This document shows positions 16,346-24,916 of a stretch of 64,000 bases of DNA, piece by piece. Origin of the DNA: an uncultured Gemmataceae bacterium (lineage in GTDB: Bacteria; Planctomycetota; Planctomycetia; Gemmatales; Gemmataceae). A program made the translations under genes and the position numbers. Numbering within the stretch: position 1 is the first letter of the stretch; every line of letters starts with the position of its first letter. The notes beneath the pieces were generated by a model. The model was given only the letters and a program-made list of their open reading frames with translations, made no database searches and was not told the origin of the DNA. The DNA is taken from NCBI GenBank assembly GCA_937923405.1, contig CALDUY010000043.1, positions 78,046 through 142,045 on the forward strand, in the 5' to 3' direction.

Positions 16346-17683
16346 ATGGGCCGCTGGATTGCTTGCATGGTCGTTCTCGTGTCCGGTTTGGGATTCGCTG
16401 CTGCCCCGGGACCAAAGCCGTCTGCGGAACGTGGCAAAACCAACTTGTTGACTCGGAGTTACAATCCGCCGACGATGGCCTTGTCGAATTATCACAATGC
16501 TTGGAAACACTGGGGGCTGGATCAGAAACCCGACGACGCCGACTATGACCGCCTGTTTCGCGAACGCTATGGTCTGCATCCCGCGCCGTATCCCAACAAC
16601 GGCCTGCCGATGGGGCTGCGGGCAGCTCCCGGCTCATTCGCTCTGGGCACGCGCAATGGCCTGACCACCGATTGCCTGGTCTGCCACGGTGGTTCGATCT
16701 TCGGCCAATCCTACGTTGGCCTGGGCAATTCTACTTTGGACTTTCAGGCGTTCTACGAGGAGGTGGGCGGACTCGGTGGACGCAAGGCCAAGCCGCCGTT
16801 CACTTTCACCAATGTGCGTGGCACCAGCGAGGCCGGAGCCATGTCCGTCTACTTGCTCGGCTACCGCGATGACGAGTTGAATCTGCGGCTAACTCGTCGC
16901 GACCTGGATTTGCAGGACGATCTCTGTGAGGATCCGCCGGCTTGGTGGCTGCTCAAAAAGAAAAAGACCATGTACCACACTGGCGGGGCCGACACCCGCT
17001 CTACCCGAGCCATCATGCAGTTCATGATGAGTCCGCTCAACCCGGCGTCCGCTTTCCACAAAGCCGAGAGCGACTTCCGCGACATCCGCGAGTATTTGCT
17101 CTCTTTGGAGCCGCCCAAGTATCCTTTGCCCATCGATCAACCGCTGGCCAGCAAGGGCGAAGCGTTGTTCAAGGACAATTGCGCTCGCTGTCATGGCACT
17201 TACGGCGAGAACTGGACCTATCCCAACAAGGTAATCGCGCTGAAGGACATCGGCACCGATCCACGTCGTTTTGAAGGCATCACCCACAAGTTTGGCGAAG
17301 CCTACAACAAGAGCTGGTTCGCTCGCGATTATCAGGCCATTGAGACGGACGGCTACCAGGCTCCGCCACTGGACGGCATCTGGGCTACTGCTCCGTACTT
17401 GCACAACGGCTCGGTGCCGACCCTTTACGGGGTTCTTAACTCGCAGGCCCGACCGAAGCTGTTCACCCGCTCGTTCCGCACCGATCGTGACGCCTACGAC
17501 GAGAAGCACGTCGGCTGGAAAGTCGAGCTGCTGCAACGCATGCCGGAAGGGCTGCCCGCCATCGAGGCCCGCAAAATTTATGACACCTCCAAACCCGGTC
17601 GTTCCAACGCCGGCCACACCTATGGCGACAAGCTGACGGATGAGGAACGCTTCGCCATTATTGAGTATCTCAAAACACTGTGA
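16346..17683 (+). CDS. Exported dihaem cytochrome c, RoxA/MauG-like
   Basis: A 445-residue protein with a signal peptide (MGRWIACMVVLVSGLGFAAA) and two c-type haem sites, CLVCH at 110-114 and CARCH at 279-283. The C-terminal half has the APPLDGIWATAPYLHNGSVP segment, shared with dihaem peroxidase/MauG-type and rubber-oxygenase RoxA-type cytochromes. A redox or oxygenase role in the periplasm follows from the family; the substrate is not evident. The ATG at 16346 was chosen because GGAGG lies about 9 nt upstream and it begins the signal peptide. The Uma2 gene begins 44 nt downstream. Confidence 0.82.
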   Translation: MGRWIACMVVLVSGLGFAAAPGPKPSAERGKTNLLTRSYNPPTMALSNYHNAWKHWGLDQKPDDADYDRLFRERYGLHPAPYPNNGLPMGLRAAPGSFALGTRNGLTTDCLVCHGGSIFGQSYVGLGNSTLDFQAFYEEVGGLGGRKAKPPFTFTNVRGTSEAGAMSVYLLGYRDDELNLRLTRRDLDLQDDLCEDPPAWWLLKKKKTMYHTGGADTRSTRAIMQFMMSPLNPASAFHKAESDFRDIREYLLSLEPPKYPLPIDQPLASKGEALFKDNCARCHGTYGENWTYPNKVIALKDIGTDPRRFEGITHKFGEAYNKSWFARDYQAIETDGYQAPPLDGIWATAPYLHNGSVPTLYGVLNSQARPKLFTRSFRTDRDAYDEKHVGWKVELLQRMPEGLPAIEARKIYDTSKPGRSNAGHTYGDKLTDEERFAIIEYLKTL

Positions 17684-17727
17684 AATGCTGGTTCGACCCG
17701 CCTTCTGTATTACTGGAGACCCCACCG

Positions 17728-18405
17728 ATGGCCAGCATCCCGATTCGCACGAAGGCGATTCCGCCACTGGAACAGGGCGACCATCTCAGCCGCGAGGAGT
17801 TCGAGCGTCGCTATGACGCTATGCCCGATCTCAAAAAGGCGGAGTTAATCGAGGGAGTCGTCTACATGGGTTCGCCGGTCAACTGGGAGCGTCACGCTGC
17901 TCCGCATTTTGATGTAATTGCCTGGCTTGGGTTGTACCGCGCGAGTACCCCTGGAACGCAGGGTGGCGACAACGGCAGTTGCCGTCTGGATCTGGACAAC
18001 GAACCGCAACCGGACGCCGCTCTGATTATCAAGCCCGAGTATGGCGGCAAAGTCGTGTTCAGCGAGGACGGCTACATCGAAGGCGGGCCGGAGTTGGTTT
18101 TCCAGGTCGCCTCCACCAGCGCCAGCATCGATTTGCACCTCAAACGCAAAGTCTACCAGCGTAACGGCGTGCTGGAGTATATTGTTTGGCAGGTGTTGCC
18201 ACAGCAGATCGACTGGTTTGTGCTGCGTGAGGGACAGTATCACCCGTTGTCGCCGCACGAGGACGGCATCTTGCGGAGCGAGGTGTTCCCTGGGCTGTGG
18301 CTGGATGCAGCGGCGCTGATGCGGAGCGAGTTAGCGCGGGTGTTGACCGTGCTGCAACAAGGTCTGGCCACTCCCGAACATGCCACTTTCGTCGCTCGCC
18401 TATAA
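17728..18405 (+). CDS. Uma2 family (DUF820) PD-(D/E)XK endonuclease-like protein
   Basis: A 225-residue protein of the Uma2/DUF820 family, abundant in cyanobacteria and planctomycetes. Conserved parts visible are the start LSREEFERRYDAMPDLKKAELIEGVVYM, the central EPQPDAALII and the GGPELVFQVASTSASIDLH stretch followed by KRKVYQRNGVLEYIVW. Together they are the degenerate PD-(D/E)XK core (Asp, Glu and Lys). The usual LVIEVS is here LVFQVA, so the catalytic Glu position appears to be Gln; nuclease activity is therefore doubtful. The ATG at 17728 follows GGAG; upstream in-frame codons overlap the cytochrome gene's end. The biological role of the family is not established. Confidence 0.85.
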   Translation: MASIPIRTKAIPPLEQGDHLSREEFERRYDAMPDLKKAELIEGVVYMGSPVNWERHAAPHFDVIAWLGLYRASTPGTQGGDNGSCRLDLDNEPQPDAALIIKPEYGGKVVFSEDGYIEGGPELVFQVASTSASIDLHLKRKVYQRNGVLEYIVWQVLPQQIDWFVLREGQYHPLSPHEDGILRSEVFPGLWLDAAALMRSELARVLTVLQQGLATPEHATFVARL

Positions 18406-18480
18406 CGAACCGCCTCGTCGTAGGCTCGATCGAGGCATATCATCTGGGAAGACTTATTTCTCGGTGTCCTGGAGTGTCTC

Positions 18481-19767
18481 ATGCCTTTTGTGCGGATCTG
18501 CGGTGGACGAGTCATCGACCCGTCACAAAACTTCGATCAGATCGCCGATCTGTGGATTAAGGACGATCGAGTATTCTATCTCGGCGAACGACCCGATCTA
18601 CGAGCCGAGCAAACCATTGATGCGACCCACAAAATCGTTTGTCCCGGGCTGATCGACATGCACGTTCATCTGCGTGAACCGGGACGAGAGGAAGACGAAA
18701 CGATCGCCACGGGAACGGCAGCCGCTCTGGCTGGTGGTGTGACCAGCGTGGCGTGTATGCCCAACACCGAACCACCGATCGACAGTCAAGCCGCCGCTGA
18801 GTTTGTCTACCTGCAAGCCGAACGTGCCGGCAACGCCAACGTCTTTCCCGTCGGCACGATCACCAAGGATCGAGCGGGCAAAGAACTGGCCGAAATCGGC
18901 GGCCTCGTCGACGGCGGCGCGGTCGCCTTCACCGACGACGGGTCGCCCGTGGTCAATAGCGAAATCATGCGGCGAGCGATGGAATACTGTCGCATGTTTG
19001 ACAAGGCCGTTCTCAGTCACAGCGAGGATCTGGAACTGACGCGCGGCGCAGTCATGAACGAAGGCTTCGAGAGCATGCGCTTGGGACTGCGCGGCTACCC
19101 CGCCGTCGCCGAGGAGATCATGATCTTTCGCGAGATCGCCTTGGCCGAACTGACCAAAGCCCGATTACACATTCTGCACGTCTCCACGGCAGGAGGCGTC
19201 GAACTGATCCGACGCGGCAAAGCGCGTGGCGTGCAGGTCACCGGTGAGGCTTGTCCCCATCATTTCACGCTAACCGACGAGTGCCTGCGGACCTTCGACA
19301 GCAACTACAAGATGTCGCCGCCTTTGCGAACCAAGGACGACGTTCAAGCCATCTTGGCCGCGCTGCGTGATGGTACACTAGACTGCATCACAACGGACCA
19401 TGCGCCGCATGCTCCTGAGAAGAAGATGCGCGAACTGGATCAGGCTCCCAACGGCATCATTGGTTTGGAAACGCTGCTGCCGATCTGCGTTCGGGCGCTG
19501 ATCGAACCAGGGGTTCTCACTTGGCCGCAGTTGATCGAAAAACTTACGATCAACCCGGCACGAGTACTGGGCATCGATCGAGGAACGCTGAAACCTAACG
19601 CCATCGCCGACGTGACTATCCTCGACCCCGACGTCTGCTGGACGATCGATCCCAACCAGTTTCGTTCTAAGAGTCGCAACTGTCCGTACGGCGGCTGGGA
19701 AGTACGCGGCCGCGCCGAGGTCGTCCTGGTCGCTGGTCAGATTCGCTACCAGCGGAACGGGAAATAA
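18481..19767 (+). CDS. pyrC: Dihydroorotase
   Basis: A 428-residue amidohydrolase of the type I (multidomain-class, PyrC/PyrX) dihydroorotases, acting in de novo pyrimidine synthesis (carbamoyl-aspartate to dihydroorotate). The metal-binding DMHVHLREPG is at about residues 59-68, followed by GGVTSVACMPNTEPPID. Later come a His in LHILHVSTAGG, the GEACPHHFTLTD motif, the ITTDHAPH metal-binding Asp region and the C-terminal strand SKSRNCPYGGWEVRGR. The length is typical. A GGAG site precedes the ATG. The downstream region turns abruptly AT-rich. Confidence 0.95.
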   Translation: MPFVRICGGRVIDPSQNFDQIADLWIKDDRVFYLGERPDLRAEQTIDATHKIVCPGLIDMHVHLREPGREEDETIATGTAAALAGGVTSVACMPNTEPPIDSQAAAEFVYLQAERAGNANVFPVGTITKDRAGKELAEIGGLVDGGAVAFTDDGSPVVNSEIMRRAMEYCRMFDKAVLSHSEDLELTRGAVMNEGFESMRLGLRGYPAVAEEIMIFREIALAELTKARLHILHVSTAGGVELIRRGKARGVQVTGEACPHHFTLTDECLRTFDSNYKMSPPLRTKDDVQAILAALRDGTLDCITTDHAPHAPEKKMRELDQAPNGIIGLETLLPICVRALIEPGVLTWPQLIEKLTINPARVLGIDRGTLKPNAIADVTILDPDVCWTIDPNQFRSKSRNCPYGGWEVRGRAEVVLVAGQIRYQRNGK

Positions 19768-19903
19768 TTAAGCTGAATGGTGCCTGTGTCTAGGAACTTT
19801 TATGTAACCCAGTCTTATGTTAGCCATGTTGTAATATTGAGTATAGGCTTTATTGGCAAACTAAGATCCATCAATATTATTTTATCGGAAAGATAAACAT
19901 TTC

Positions 19904-20695
19904 ATGCTCTCGGCACTTTTCCATAAATGCAAATGTGTGATTAGCCATTCAAAACTAATCGCTTGGTTAGCAGTAAAAATTCGCAATCAACTGAATCACG
20001 TGATCGGATTACATTTGGGACCAACTTCGGATTCCAGAAAGAATGGAGAATATCAGCTTTTTGCGAAATTATCTCAACAGTGCAAAGTGGTTGTTGACGT
20101 TGGAGCGAATGTTGGAGATTGGACAGACAATTGTCTAAATGAATCATCTGCAATTGTGTATGCTTATGAGCCGTCCAGATCAGCATGCGAGGTGCTAAAA
20201 CAAAAGTTTTCTGCCAACAATCGCGTGATCATCAAACAGTGTGCCGTTGGCGATGTTAACGGAGAAGCATCTTTTGTCGAAGAGTTTGCTTGCAGTCAAA
20301 CTTCTCACTTATCAACTGTTCAAACCCCCACACATGGAAGTATCACTGTAAAGGTAGTGACATTGGATGACGAATTTAAGGATTCAACAGAGCCAATTGA
20401 TTATTTGAAAATCGATGTAGAAGGTTTGGATATGAAAGTTCTTTACGGTTGTAGAGAACTTCTGCAGAACCGCAAGATTAAATTTATTCAGTTTGAGTAT
20501 AACACATTTTGGCTCAGATATGGATCTAGTCTGCAAGAGGCAATTGCTTACCTTAAAAAACTTGATTACGAGATTAGATTAATCACTCCCTCAGGACTGC
20601 GTGAATTTTCTTACGATTTTTGGGGTGACTTCTTCTATTATTCCAACTTTTTCGCTTGTCATCGAGAAGACATACATCGTGTGCCGAGCATTTAA
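19904..20695 (+). CDS. FkbM family SAM-dependent methyltransferase
   Basis: A 263-residue protein with the FkbM-type Rossmann methyltransferase core: VVVDVGANVGDWTDNCL (SAM-binding motif I at about residues 61-77), YAYEPSRSACEVL (motif II acidic residue) and the family hallmark LKIDVEGLDMKVLYG. The C-terminal IKFIQFEYNTFWLRYGSS also fits. FkbM enzymes methylate hydroxyls of sugars or polyketides; the neighbouring glycosyltransferase suggests a glycan. A GGAAAG site lies 10 nt before the ATG. Its AT-rich codon use differs from all other genes in the window, pointing to recent transfer. Confidence 0.88.
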   Translation: MLSALFHKCKCVISHSKLIAWLAVKIRNQLNHVIGLHLGPTSDSRKNGEYQLFAKLSQQCKVVVDVGANVGDWTDNCLNESSAIVYAYEPSRSACEVLKQKFSANNRVIIKQCAVGDVNGEASFVEEFACSQTSHLSTVQTPTHGSITVKVVTLDDEFKDSTEPIDYLKIDVEGLDMKVLYGCRELLQNRKIKFIQFEYNTFWLRYGSSLQEAIAYLKKLDYEIRLITPSGLREFSYDFWGDFFYYSNFFACHREDIHRVPSI

Positions 20696-20752
20696 CGAAA
20701 CCAAACATAGTATGTCTTAAAGAATAATTGTAAGACTAGATGGCAAATCAGC

Positions 20753-21739
20753 GTGAATTACATGCAAGCAAAGACTGTACATATTGTTAATCCAAGTCTT
20801 ATCATCAATCAGCCTGCTATCGGTTTTCACATCACATCTTCTTATGAGCAATTATTAGAGGCATTCTCAAATTATTCAATCATTATCCACCGACTCAGCA
20901 CTAGCCTTGCAGAGGCGGAGCTGATTCTCGCGCCGATTCAAGGTGGAGGCTATGGCATCTGTCTCGAGAAATTACGAGCCAGTTCTATTTATCGTGACTA
21001 TGGCCATAAGCTAATTGTTTATTGTCCCGATGACAATCAGTTTCCGTCGGTGCGTGGATTGTATCCGTCGATTACTAAGAAATGGGTACGGCGAGGATGG
21101 GCTTTGCCCGCGCACTACATCTCTGCTCACATTCGGAAATTCACGTTTGATCGAGAGGAGATTCAACAAAAAGACATTCTCTGCTCTTTCATGGGGGCAT
21201 CTCGCACGCATCGGATTCGCGAAGCGGTCTGCCAACTGCGGCATCCAGAATTTGTTCTCGTCGATTCCTCCTCTCGTGCGGATAAGGAATACTGGTGGGA
21301 AAAAGCCAACAAAGAAGAGTATTTTGCTCGCTATCGTGATCTCGCTCGTCGTTCGCAATTCATGATCTGTCCGCGAGGGATTAGCAGTTCTTCCATTCGT
21401 CTATACGAAGCAATGGAAGCAGGGGCGGTTCCAATCATTTTATCGGATTCGCTTCAATTGCCACTGGGGCCGAACTGGGACGAGTTCTCGATCCGCGTCC
21501 GCGAGCGAGACGTGTTCGACCTCCCTACTATCGTTGAACAACAGCGGGATCGCGCTCCAGTCATGGGACGACTAGCACGTCAGGCCTGGGAAGGGTACTT
21601 CTCTCCACAAGCCACGGCTAACTCGATCGTGCATTGGGCTTCATTACTGCTGCAACGATCTCATCAGCGTTCTTGGGAATTGAAACTCGCCGAACTCAGT
21701 CATCCGAGACGCTTGCTGTCCAAATTCAAGCGATCCTGA
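20753..21739 (+). CDS. Exostosin-like (GT47-type) glycosyltransferase
   Basis: A 328-residue protein resembling the exostosin domain of GT47. It has DILCSFMGASRTHRIREAVCQL and, in the C-terminal half, RSQFMICPRGISSSSIRLYEAMEAG followed by VPIILSDSLQLPLGPNWDEFSIRV, the donor-binding region of the family. It probably adds a sugar to a cell-surface polysaccharide. The start is uncertain: GTG at 20753 is in frame with ATG at 20762, and neither has a strong ribosome binding site. It follows the FkbM gene by 57 nt and likely belongs to the same transcription unit. The first part is AT-richer than the last. Confidence 0.78.
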   Translation: MNYMQAKTVHIVNPSLIINQPAIGFHITSSYEQLLEAFSNYSIIIHRLSTSLAEAELILAPIQGGGYGICLEKLRASSIYRDYGHKLIVYCPDDNQFPSVRGLYPSITKKWVRRGWALPAHYISAHIRKFTFDREEIQQKDILCSFMGASRTHRIREAVCQLRHPEFVLVDSSSRADKEYWWEKANKEEYFARYRDLARRSQFMICPRGISSSSIRLYEAMEAGAVPIILSDSLQLPLGPNWDEFSIRVRERDVFDLPTIVEQQRDRAPVMGRLARQAWEGYFSPQATANSIVHWASLLLQRSHQRSWELKLAELSHPRRLLSKFKRS

Positions 21740-21769
21740 CAGTCAGGTAATGTCGATTTGTTCGGTCGC

Positions 21770-22198
21770 TCACTCTTCCTCGCAACGCATGGAGGCCAGT
21801 AGACGGCTCAACACGGGTTCGTAATCCTCGTCGTCGGCGTCAGTGGTCTGGCACAAAATCAACACAGTGCCAGCAAGCCCGTGAAAACTACGGGTGCGGC
21901 ACAGCGTGGCCATGTCCAGGCTGAAAAACTCCATGTCGTGACCAATCGCCATTTCCCCAGCGATTGTTTCAATCATCGCCTCTGCTTCCAGAGATGGATA
22001 CTCAGCCTTTAAGGCGGCATGAGCAGCCTCGATCATTTCTTGTGGATCGGGCAAGTCGCGGTCCAACGTGATGGTGGCAAACGCCGCTCCGGGGCTTTGC
22101 AGCGTCACTGTCCAGCCGTTGTCCATCTCCTCGCGATGGCAGTGCCAATCGTCAGGATAGTCGAACGACAAACCGTCTTCCTCGAAGTGGCGGGTCAT
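21770..22198 (-). CDS. Small conserved-type protein coupled to C25 peptidase gene (function unknown)
   Basis: A 142-residue soluble acidic protein with no signal peptide. It opens with RHFEEDGLSFDYPDDWHCHRE, resembling the start of DcrB/PsbP-like or DUF1795 single-domain proteins, which have an early 'YPDDW' type motif followed by a beta sheet. The rest alternates strands and one helix (DPQEMIEAAHAALKAEYPS) and ends in an acidic tail. The ATG overlaps the stop of the C25 peptidase gene by 4 nt (ATGA), so it is translationally coupled to that gene. I cannot assign a function; the resemblance to the PsbP-like fold is tentative. Confidence 0.7.
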   Translation of the reverse strand: MTRHFEEDGLSFDYPDDWHCHREEMDNGWTVTLQSPGAAFATITLDRDLPDPQEMIEAAHAALKAEYPSLEAEAMIETIAGEMAIGHDMEFFSLDMATLCRTRSFHGLAGTVLILCQTTDADDEDYEPVLSRLLASMRCEEE

Positions 22199-23730
22199 GG
22201 AGATTTTTCCTCACGTCGGACGGTCAACGAAGCCGCTTCAAGCGACTCTTCCTCTCCTTTTTGTGCGTGAATTCGCAGAATCATTCTCGCCCAAGGAAGC
22301 TCTTTCGGCACCTGCAAGTCGATCTGGAAGTGATCGCGTGGTGGCAAAACAGTGACTTCGGCAATGGTGAACTGGTTGGCTTTGCGATGATTGGCCCGAA
22401 GGATCTGGTCGCGTTGTGGTCCGAACCTCGATGGAAGAGGTTCCAATCCGAGCGGTGTGCTACTGGGCGGTCGGTCGAGGGTGACTCGCACCGAGGCCCC
22501 GTGGAGTCGGGGGGGTAGCATGCCGCGCACGGTCAGCGTGGCTCCTGGTCTGATCTCGCGATCGACAGTGAGACCAAGATCGTTCTCGACTTGCGGCAGT
22601 TGCAGAGCAGGATCACCAAGAAGCACAAACATTTCTAAGTGCTCTTGGCGTTGAGTGGCCTGGGGGATGCGCGGGTCGCCGTCCACATTGTCCAACAGGC
22701 GATAGCTGAGAAAATCGATCCGCCCGTTGGCGATTCCGTCCAGAGCTGCCAACCAGCACTCGCCGAAGCGGCGCGGAGGTCGACCCACGAGGGTTTGCTG
22801 AAAAACGCCCTCGGCAGCGAGTTGGGCCATGGCAGCGAAACAGATGCCGTGCGATCCCAGCACTGCGGCAGGACCGTCGGGGTTGCGCATCGCCGCCAGA
22901 CCGTAGCCTTCGCCGTCTGGCCCGGCTAACTGACAACCGTTGCAGCCGAACGTCACGAACACCCCGCAGCCTTGCAGCCTGGCCCAATCGTCGCGATCGA
23001 GAAACGGAGTGGTCGGACCGGCATACAACCCCTGAGCGTTGGAGTGCCCTAGGTAAAGAATGATGGCCTGTCCTTCACGGAGATATGCAAGGGCTTGACT
23101 CCGTATTTGTGAACTCGGTAGGCAGAATCGCGATCCGGAGCAGGAGTAGATCGCGCGGCCCGTCCAGCTGGGATGCAGTTTGTCGAAGCGAGCGAAGGCC
23201 ATGCTTTCTACCAGCCGATCGACGACGGGGTTGAACTCGGGAATACCCGCTAGCACAGTGAGGCGACGTCGCCACGGGCCGGGACCGGCGCGTTCCAGAG
23301 CCAGCGTTTTTTGCACCATCGCCCGCAGCTCCAGGGAGTCGCGTGCGGGGAAGCGTCCGACGGCGACTTGCGGTAGTCGGGTTCCCTGCAAACACCCATA
23401 GCCAGCATCGCTGGGTTGGTAGAGCATGCGGCTGATGGTGCCACGCAGCGGCGGAACTTGCTGCAGACTACCGACCAGCAGGATCGAGCTGCGTCCAGGA
23501 TGGTTTCGGCAAAGTCGCTGGAGCTGAGCTTGCAGACGGTGTGGCTCGGCAGGAGGTACGACGACGACCTTCAGCCCCTGTGCCCGACGATGGGCGACAA
23601 GCGGTTCGAGCGTAGTCTCATAGGTTGGCGGACAGACAGCAATCCACTGCTCAACCAGGGGAGGCGCAGCGGCCTGGGCTCCACGGAGGAACAACAGCAA
23701 ACACCACCAGCCCAAGACGGTCCGCCTCAT
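22195..23730 (-). CDS. Exported C25 (gingipain-like) cysteine peptidase family protein
   Basis: A 511-residue protein with a signal peptide (residues 1-21). It has the C25 peptidase organisation: an N-terminal subdomain with LVAHRRAQGLKVVVVP and SSILLVGSLQQVPP, then ILYLGHSNAQGLY carrying the catalytic His229, then VFVTFGCNGCQLAG carrying the nucleophile, Cys263 or Cys266. The sequence after residue 360 (EMFVLLGDPALQLP) marks the end of the peptidase domain and is followed by an immunoglobulin-like domain, as in gingipains. An exported cysteine protease is therefore likely, possibly surface-attached. It is followed by an overlapping small gene. It begins just beyond the tRNA-Leu gene. Confidence 0.82.
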   Translation of the reverse strand: MRRTVLGWWCLLLFLRGAQAAAPPLVEQWIAVCPPTYETTLEPLVAHRRAQGLKVVVVPPAEPHRLQAQLQRLCRNHPGRSSILLVGSLQQVPPLRGTISRMLYQPSDAGYGCLQGTRLPQVAVGRFPARDSLELRAMVQKTLALERAGPGPWRRRLTVLAGIPEFNPVVDRLVESMAFARFDKLHPSWTGRAIYSCSGSRFCLPSSQIRSQALAYLREGQAIILYLGHSNAQGLYAGPTTPFLDRDDWARLQGCGVFVTFGCNGCQLAGPDGEGYGLAAMRNPDGPAAVLGSHGICFAAMAQLAAEGVFQQTLVGRPPRRFGECWLAALDGIANGRIDFLSYRLLDNVDGDPRIPQATQRQEHLEMFVLLGDPALQLPQVENDLGLTVDREIRPGATLTVRGMLPPRLHGASVRVTLDRPPSSTPLGLEPLPSRFGPQRDQILRANHRKANQFTIAEVTVLPPRDHFQIDLQVPKELPWARMILRIHAQKGEEESLEAASLTVRREEKSP

Positions 23731-23752
23731 CGCGCGACTCCTTTCGGCAAGG

Positions 23753-23838
23753 TGCTGGCGGAGGGGCTCGAACCCTCACGGGCACTATGGCCCAGGAGCT
23801 TTTAAGGCTCCAGCGTCTGCCTATTCCGCCACGCCAGC
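23753..23838 (-). tRNA. tRNA-Leu (anticodon TAA)
   Basis: An 86-nt class II tRNA on the minus strand: acceptor GCTGGCG paired with CGCCAGC plus an A discriminator, an anticodon stem GGAGC/GCTCC with loop CTTAAAA giving anticodon TAA, a long variable arm (about TGGGCCATAGTGCCCG) and a T arm GAGGGTTCGAGCCCCTC. The 3' CCA is not encoded. Confidence 0.95.
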
Positions 23839-23882
23839 TTTCCTCGTCACTGTAGCGAGTCGCGTCGCGAATCACAAGCGGA

Positions 23883-24754
23883 TCACTTGATTCGCCGTCC
23901 ATCGGGGGGGTAGGCCTTGGCAATCGCTTGCAACGAGATGGGTAGATCAGCTGGGGGAGCTTCAAAAGCGGTCAGCTTCAACACCTGAAGCGATTGACGA
24001 CCGCGCGGGTGTCCTGCTGCCGCCGTCAGTGCGGCTTGAATCTTGCGAGCGTCGGCAGCGGGGAACCGGGCTGGATCGTAGGCTAACACCCCAGGAGGAA
24101 ACTCCTCGGATTGGTACAGGGCACGGAGCTGCTGCGCCTGTCGGGGAGAAGTTTGCTGATAGCGATCCACCGAGACCGCATCAACAACGGCTAGCTGCAC
24201 TCGACCGCTGGCCACTTCGTCGAGGGCATCGCTCGGCTCGGCAGGACGGCTGATCTTGCGATAGTAGGTCGAGGGATCGGTTCCTGCGGGAACACAACGA
24301 CGCTCGAAGTACAACCGGCAGTGTTCGCGGAGTTCGCGAGGTAAGGCAATACTGGCTCCTTGCAGCGTGCCATTAAAGCGAGCGTTGCCGACCAGGTAGG
24401 CTTTGACCCTGCGGACGGGATTGATGCAAACGACGATCGGCTCCAGAGTCGGCTGGTTGACTTTGGCCCAGGCGAACTCATGACCGTGGAAGATTCCCAC
24501 TTGAATGGTGCCTTCGGCAAGCGCTCGCCCCATCTCGAAGGCATCGCCCCCCGAACGATCTCGCCGGCCAAGCCCGCCTGCTCCTCCATGTACAATCGAA
24601 GAGGCCGCATGGCTAGCGAAAGCAGAGTGGTCGTAGTGCCCGGGGATAAAGTCGCGATGACGCCAATCCGGAGGGAGCGCGCCGCGGAAGCGTGGCTCGT
24701 ACCCAGAAGGGCAGCGCTGGCACCAAGGACGAGGAATTCTCTCCTATTGTACAT
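23883..24754 (-). pseudogene. PhnD-like phosphate/phosphonate-binding protein, interrupted by a 1-nt frameshift
   Basis: Two overlapping frames together make one periplasmic binding protein of about 290 residues. The first (from ATG 24754) gives a signal peptide (MYNRREFLVLGASAALLGTS) and the PhnD-type start SLRIGVIATLSPG. It is in frame until the run of six C on the plus strand (24547-24552; six G in the message). The second frame continues with GDAFEMGRALAEGTIQVGIFHG through VNPRRVKAYLV-like and ALTAAAGHPRGRQSLQVL segments to the end at 23883. Seven G would restore a single frame. The defect may be a homopolymer sequencing error, phase variation or real decay. No ABC permease or ATPase gene is adjacent. 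Confidence 0.75.
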
Positions 24755-24855
24755 CGCGAAAGTCCTTTTTAGTAATCAATCTGTTGTCGCGAATTCGCTA
24801 GATAGCATCGGCGAACCGCGGCGCCAGTTGCAGCGACTTCCCCGCTGGCCTTAGG

Positions 24856-24885
24856 TTGACTTGGCGGACTTGGCGTAAATTGATA
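24856..24885 (+). promoter_or_regulatory. Possible promoter upstream of the ClpN-ThiD2-ThiE gene
   Basis: TTGACT at 24856-24861 matches the -35 consensus at five of six bases. The -10 region is less convincing (an A/T-rich TTGATA follows an 18-nt spacer). No TPP-riboswitch signature was recognised in the 162-bp gap upstream of this thiamine gene. Confidence 0.3.
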
Positions 24886-24916
24886 GGGTTGTGCTGATTG
24901 GAAGGGGGCTGTCGAG

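Larger units (their letters stand above)
19768..21739. other. AT-rich probable acquired island (glycan-modification genes)
   Basis: Base composition changes sharply after pyrC: the intergenic stretch 19768-19903 and the FkbM gene are visibly AT-rich, with many A/T third positions, and the second gene becomes progressively closer to the surrounding GC-rich DNA. No integrase, IS end or tRNA is at the borders. The two genes are both of surface-glycan type, a common content of laterally moved islands. Confidence 0.6.

Noticed and set aside
23753..24754. tRNA-Leu as an integration site with the broken PhnD gene as island edge
   Set aside because: No integrase, no direct repeat of the tRNA end and no composition change were found around it.
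24755..24916. TPP riboswitch upstream of the thiamine gene
   Set aside because: No CTGAGA-type core or P1/P3 pairing characteristic of the THI element could be found by eye.
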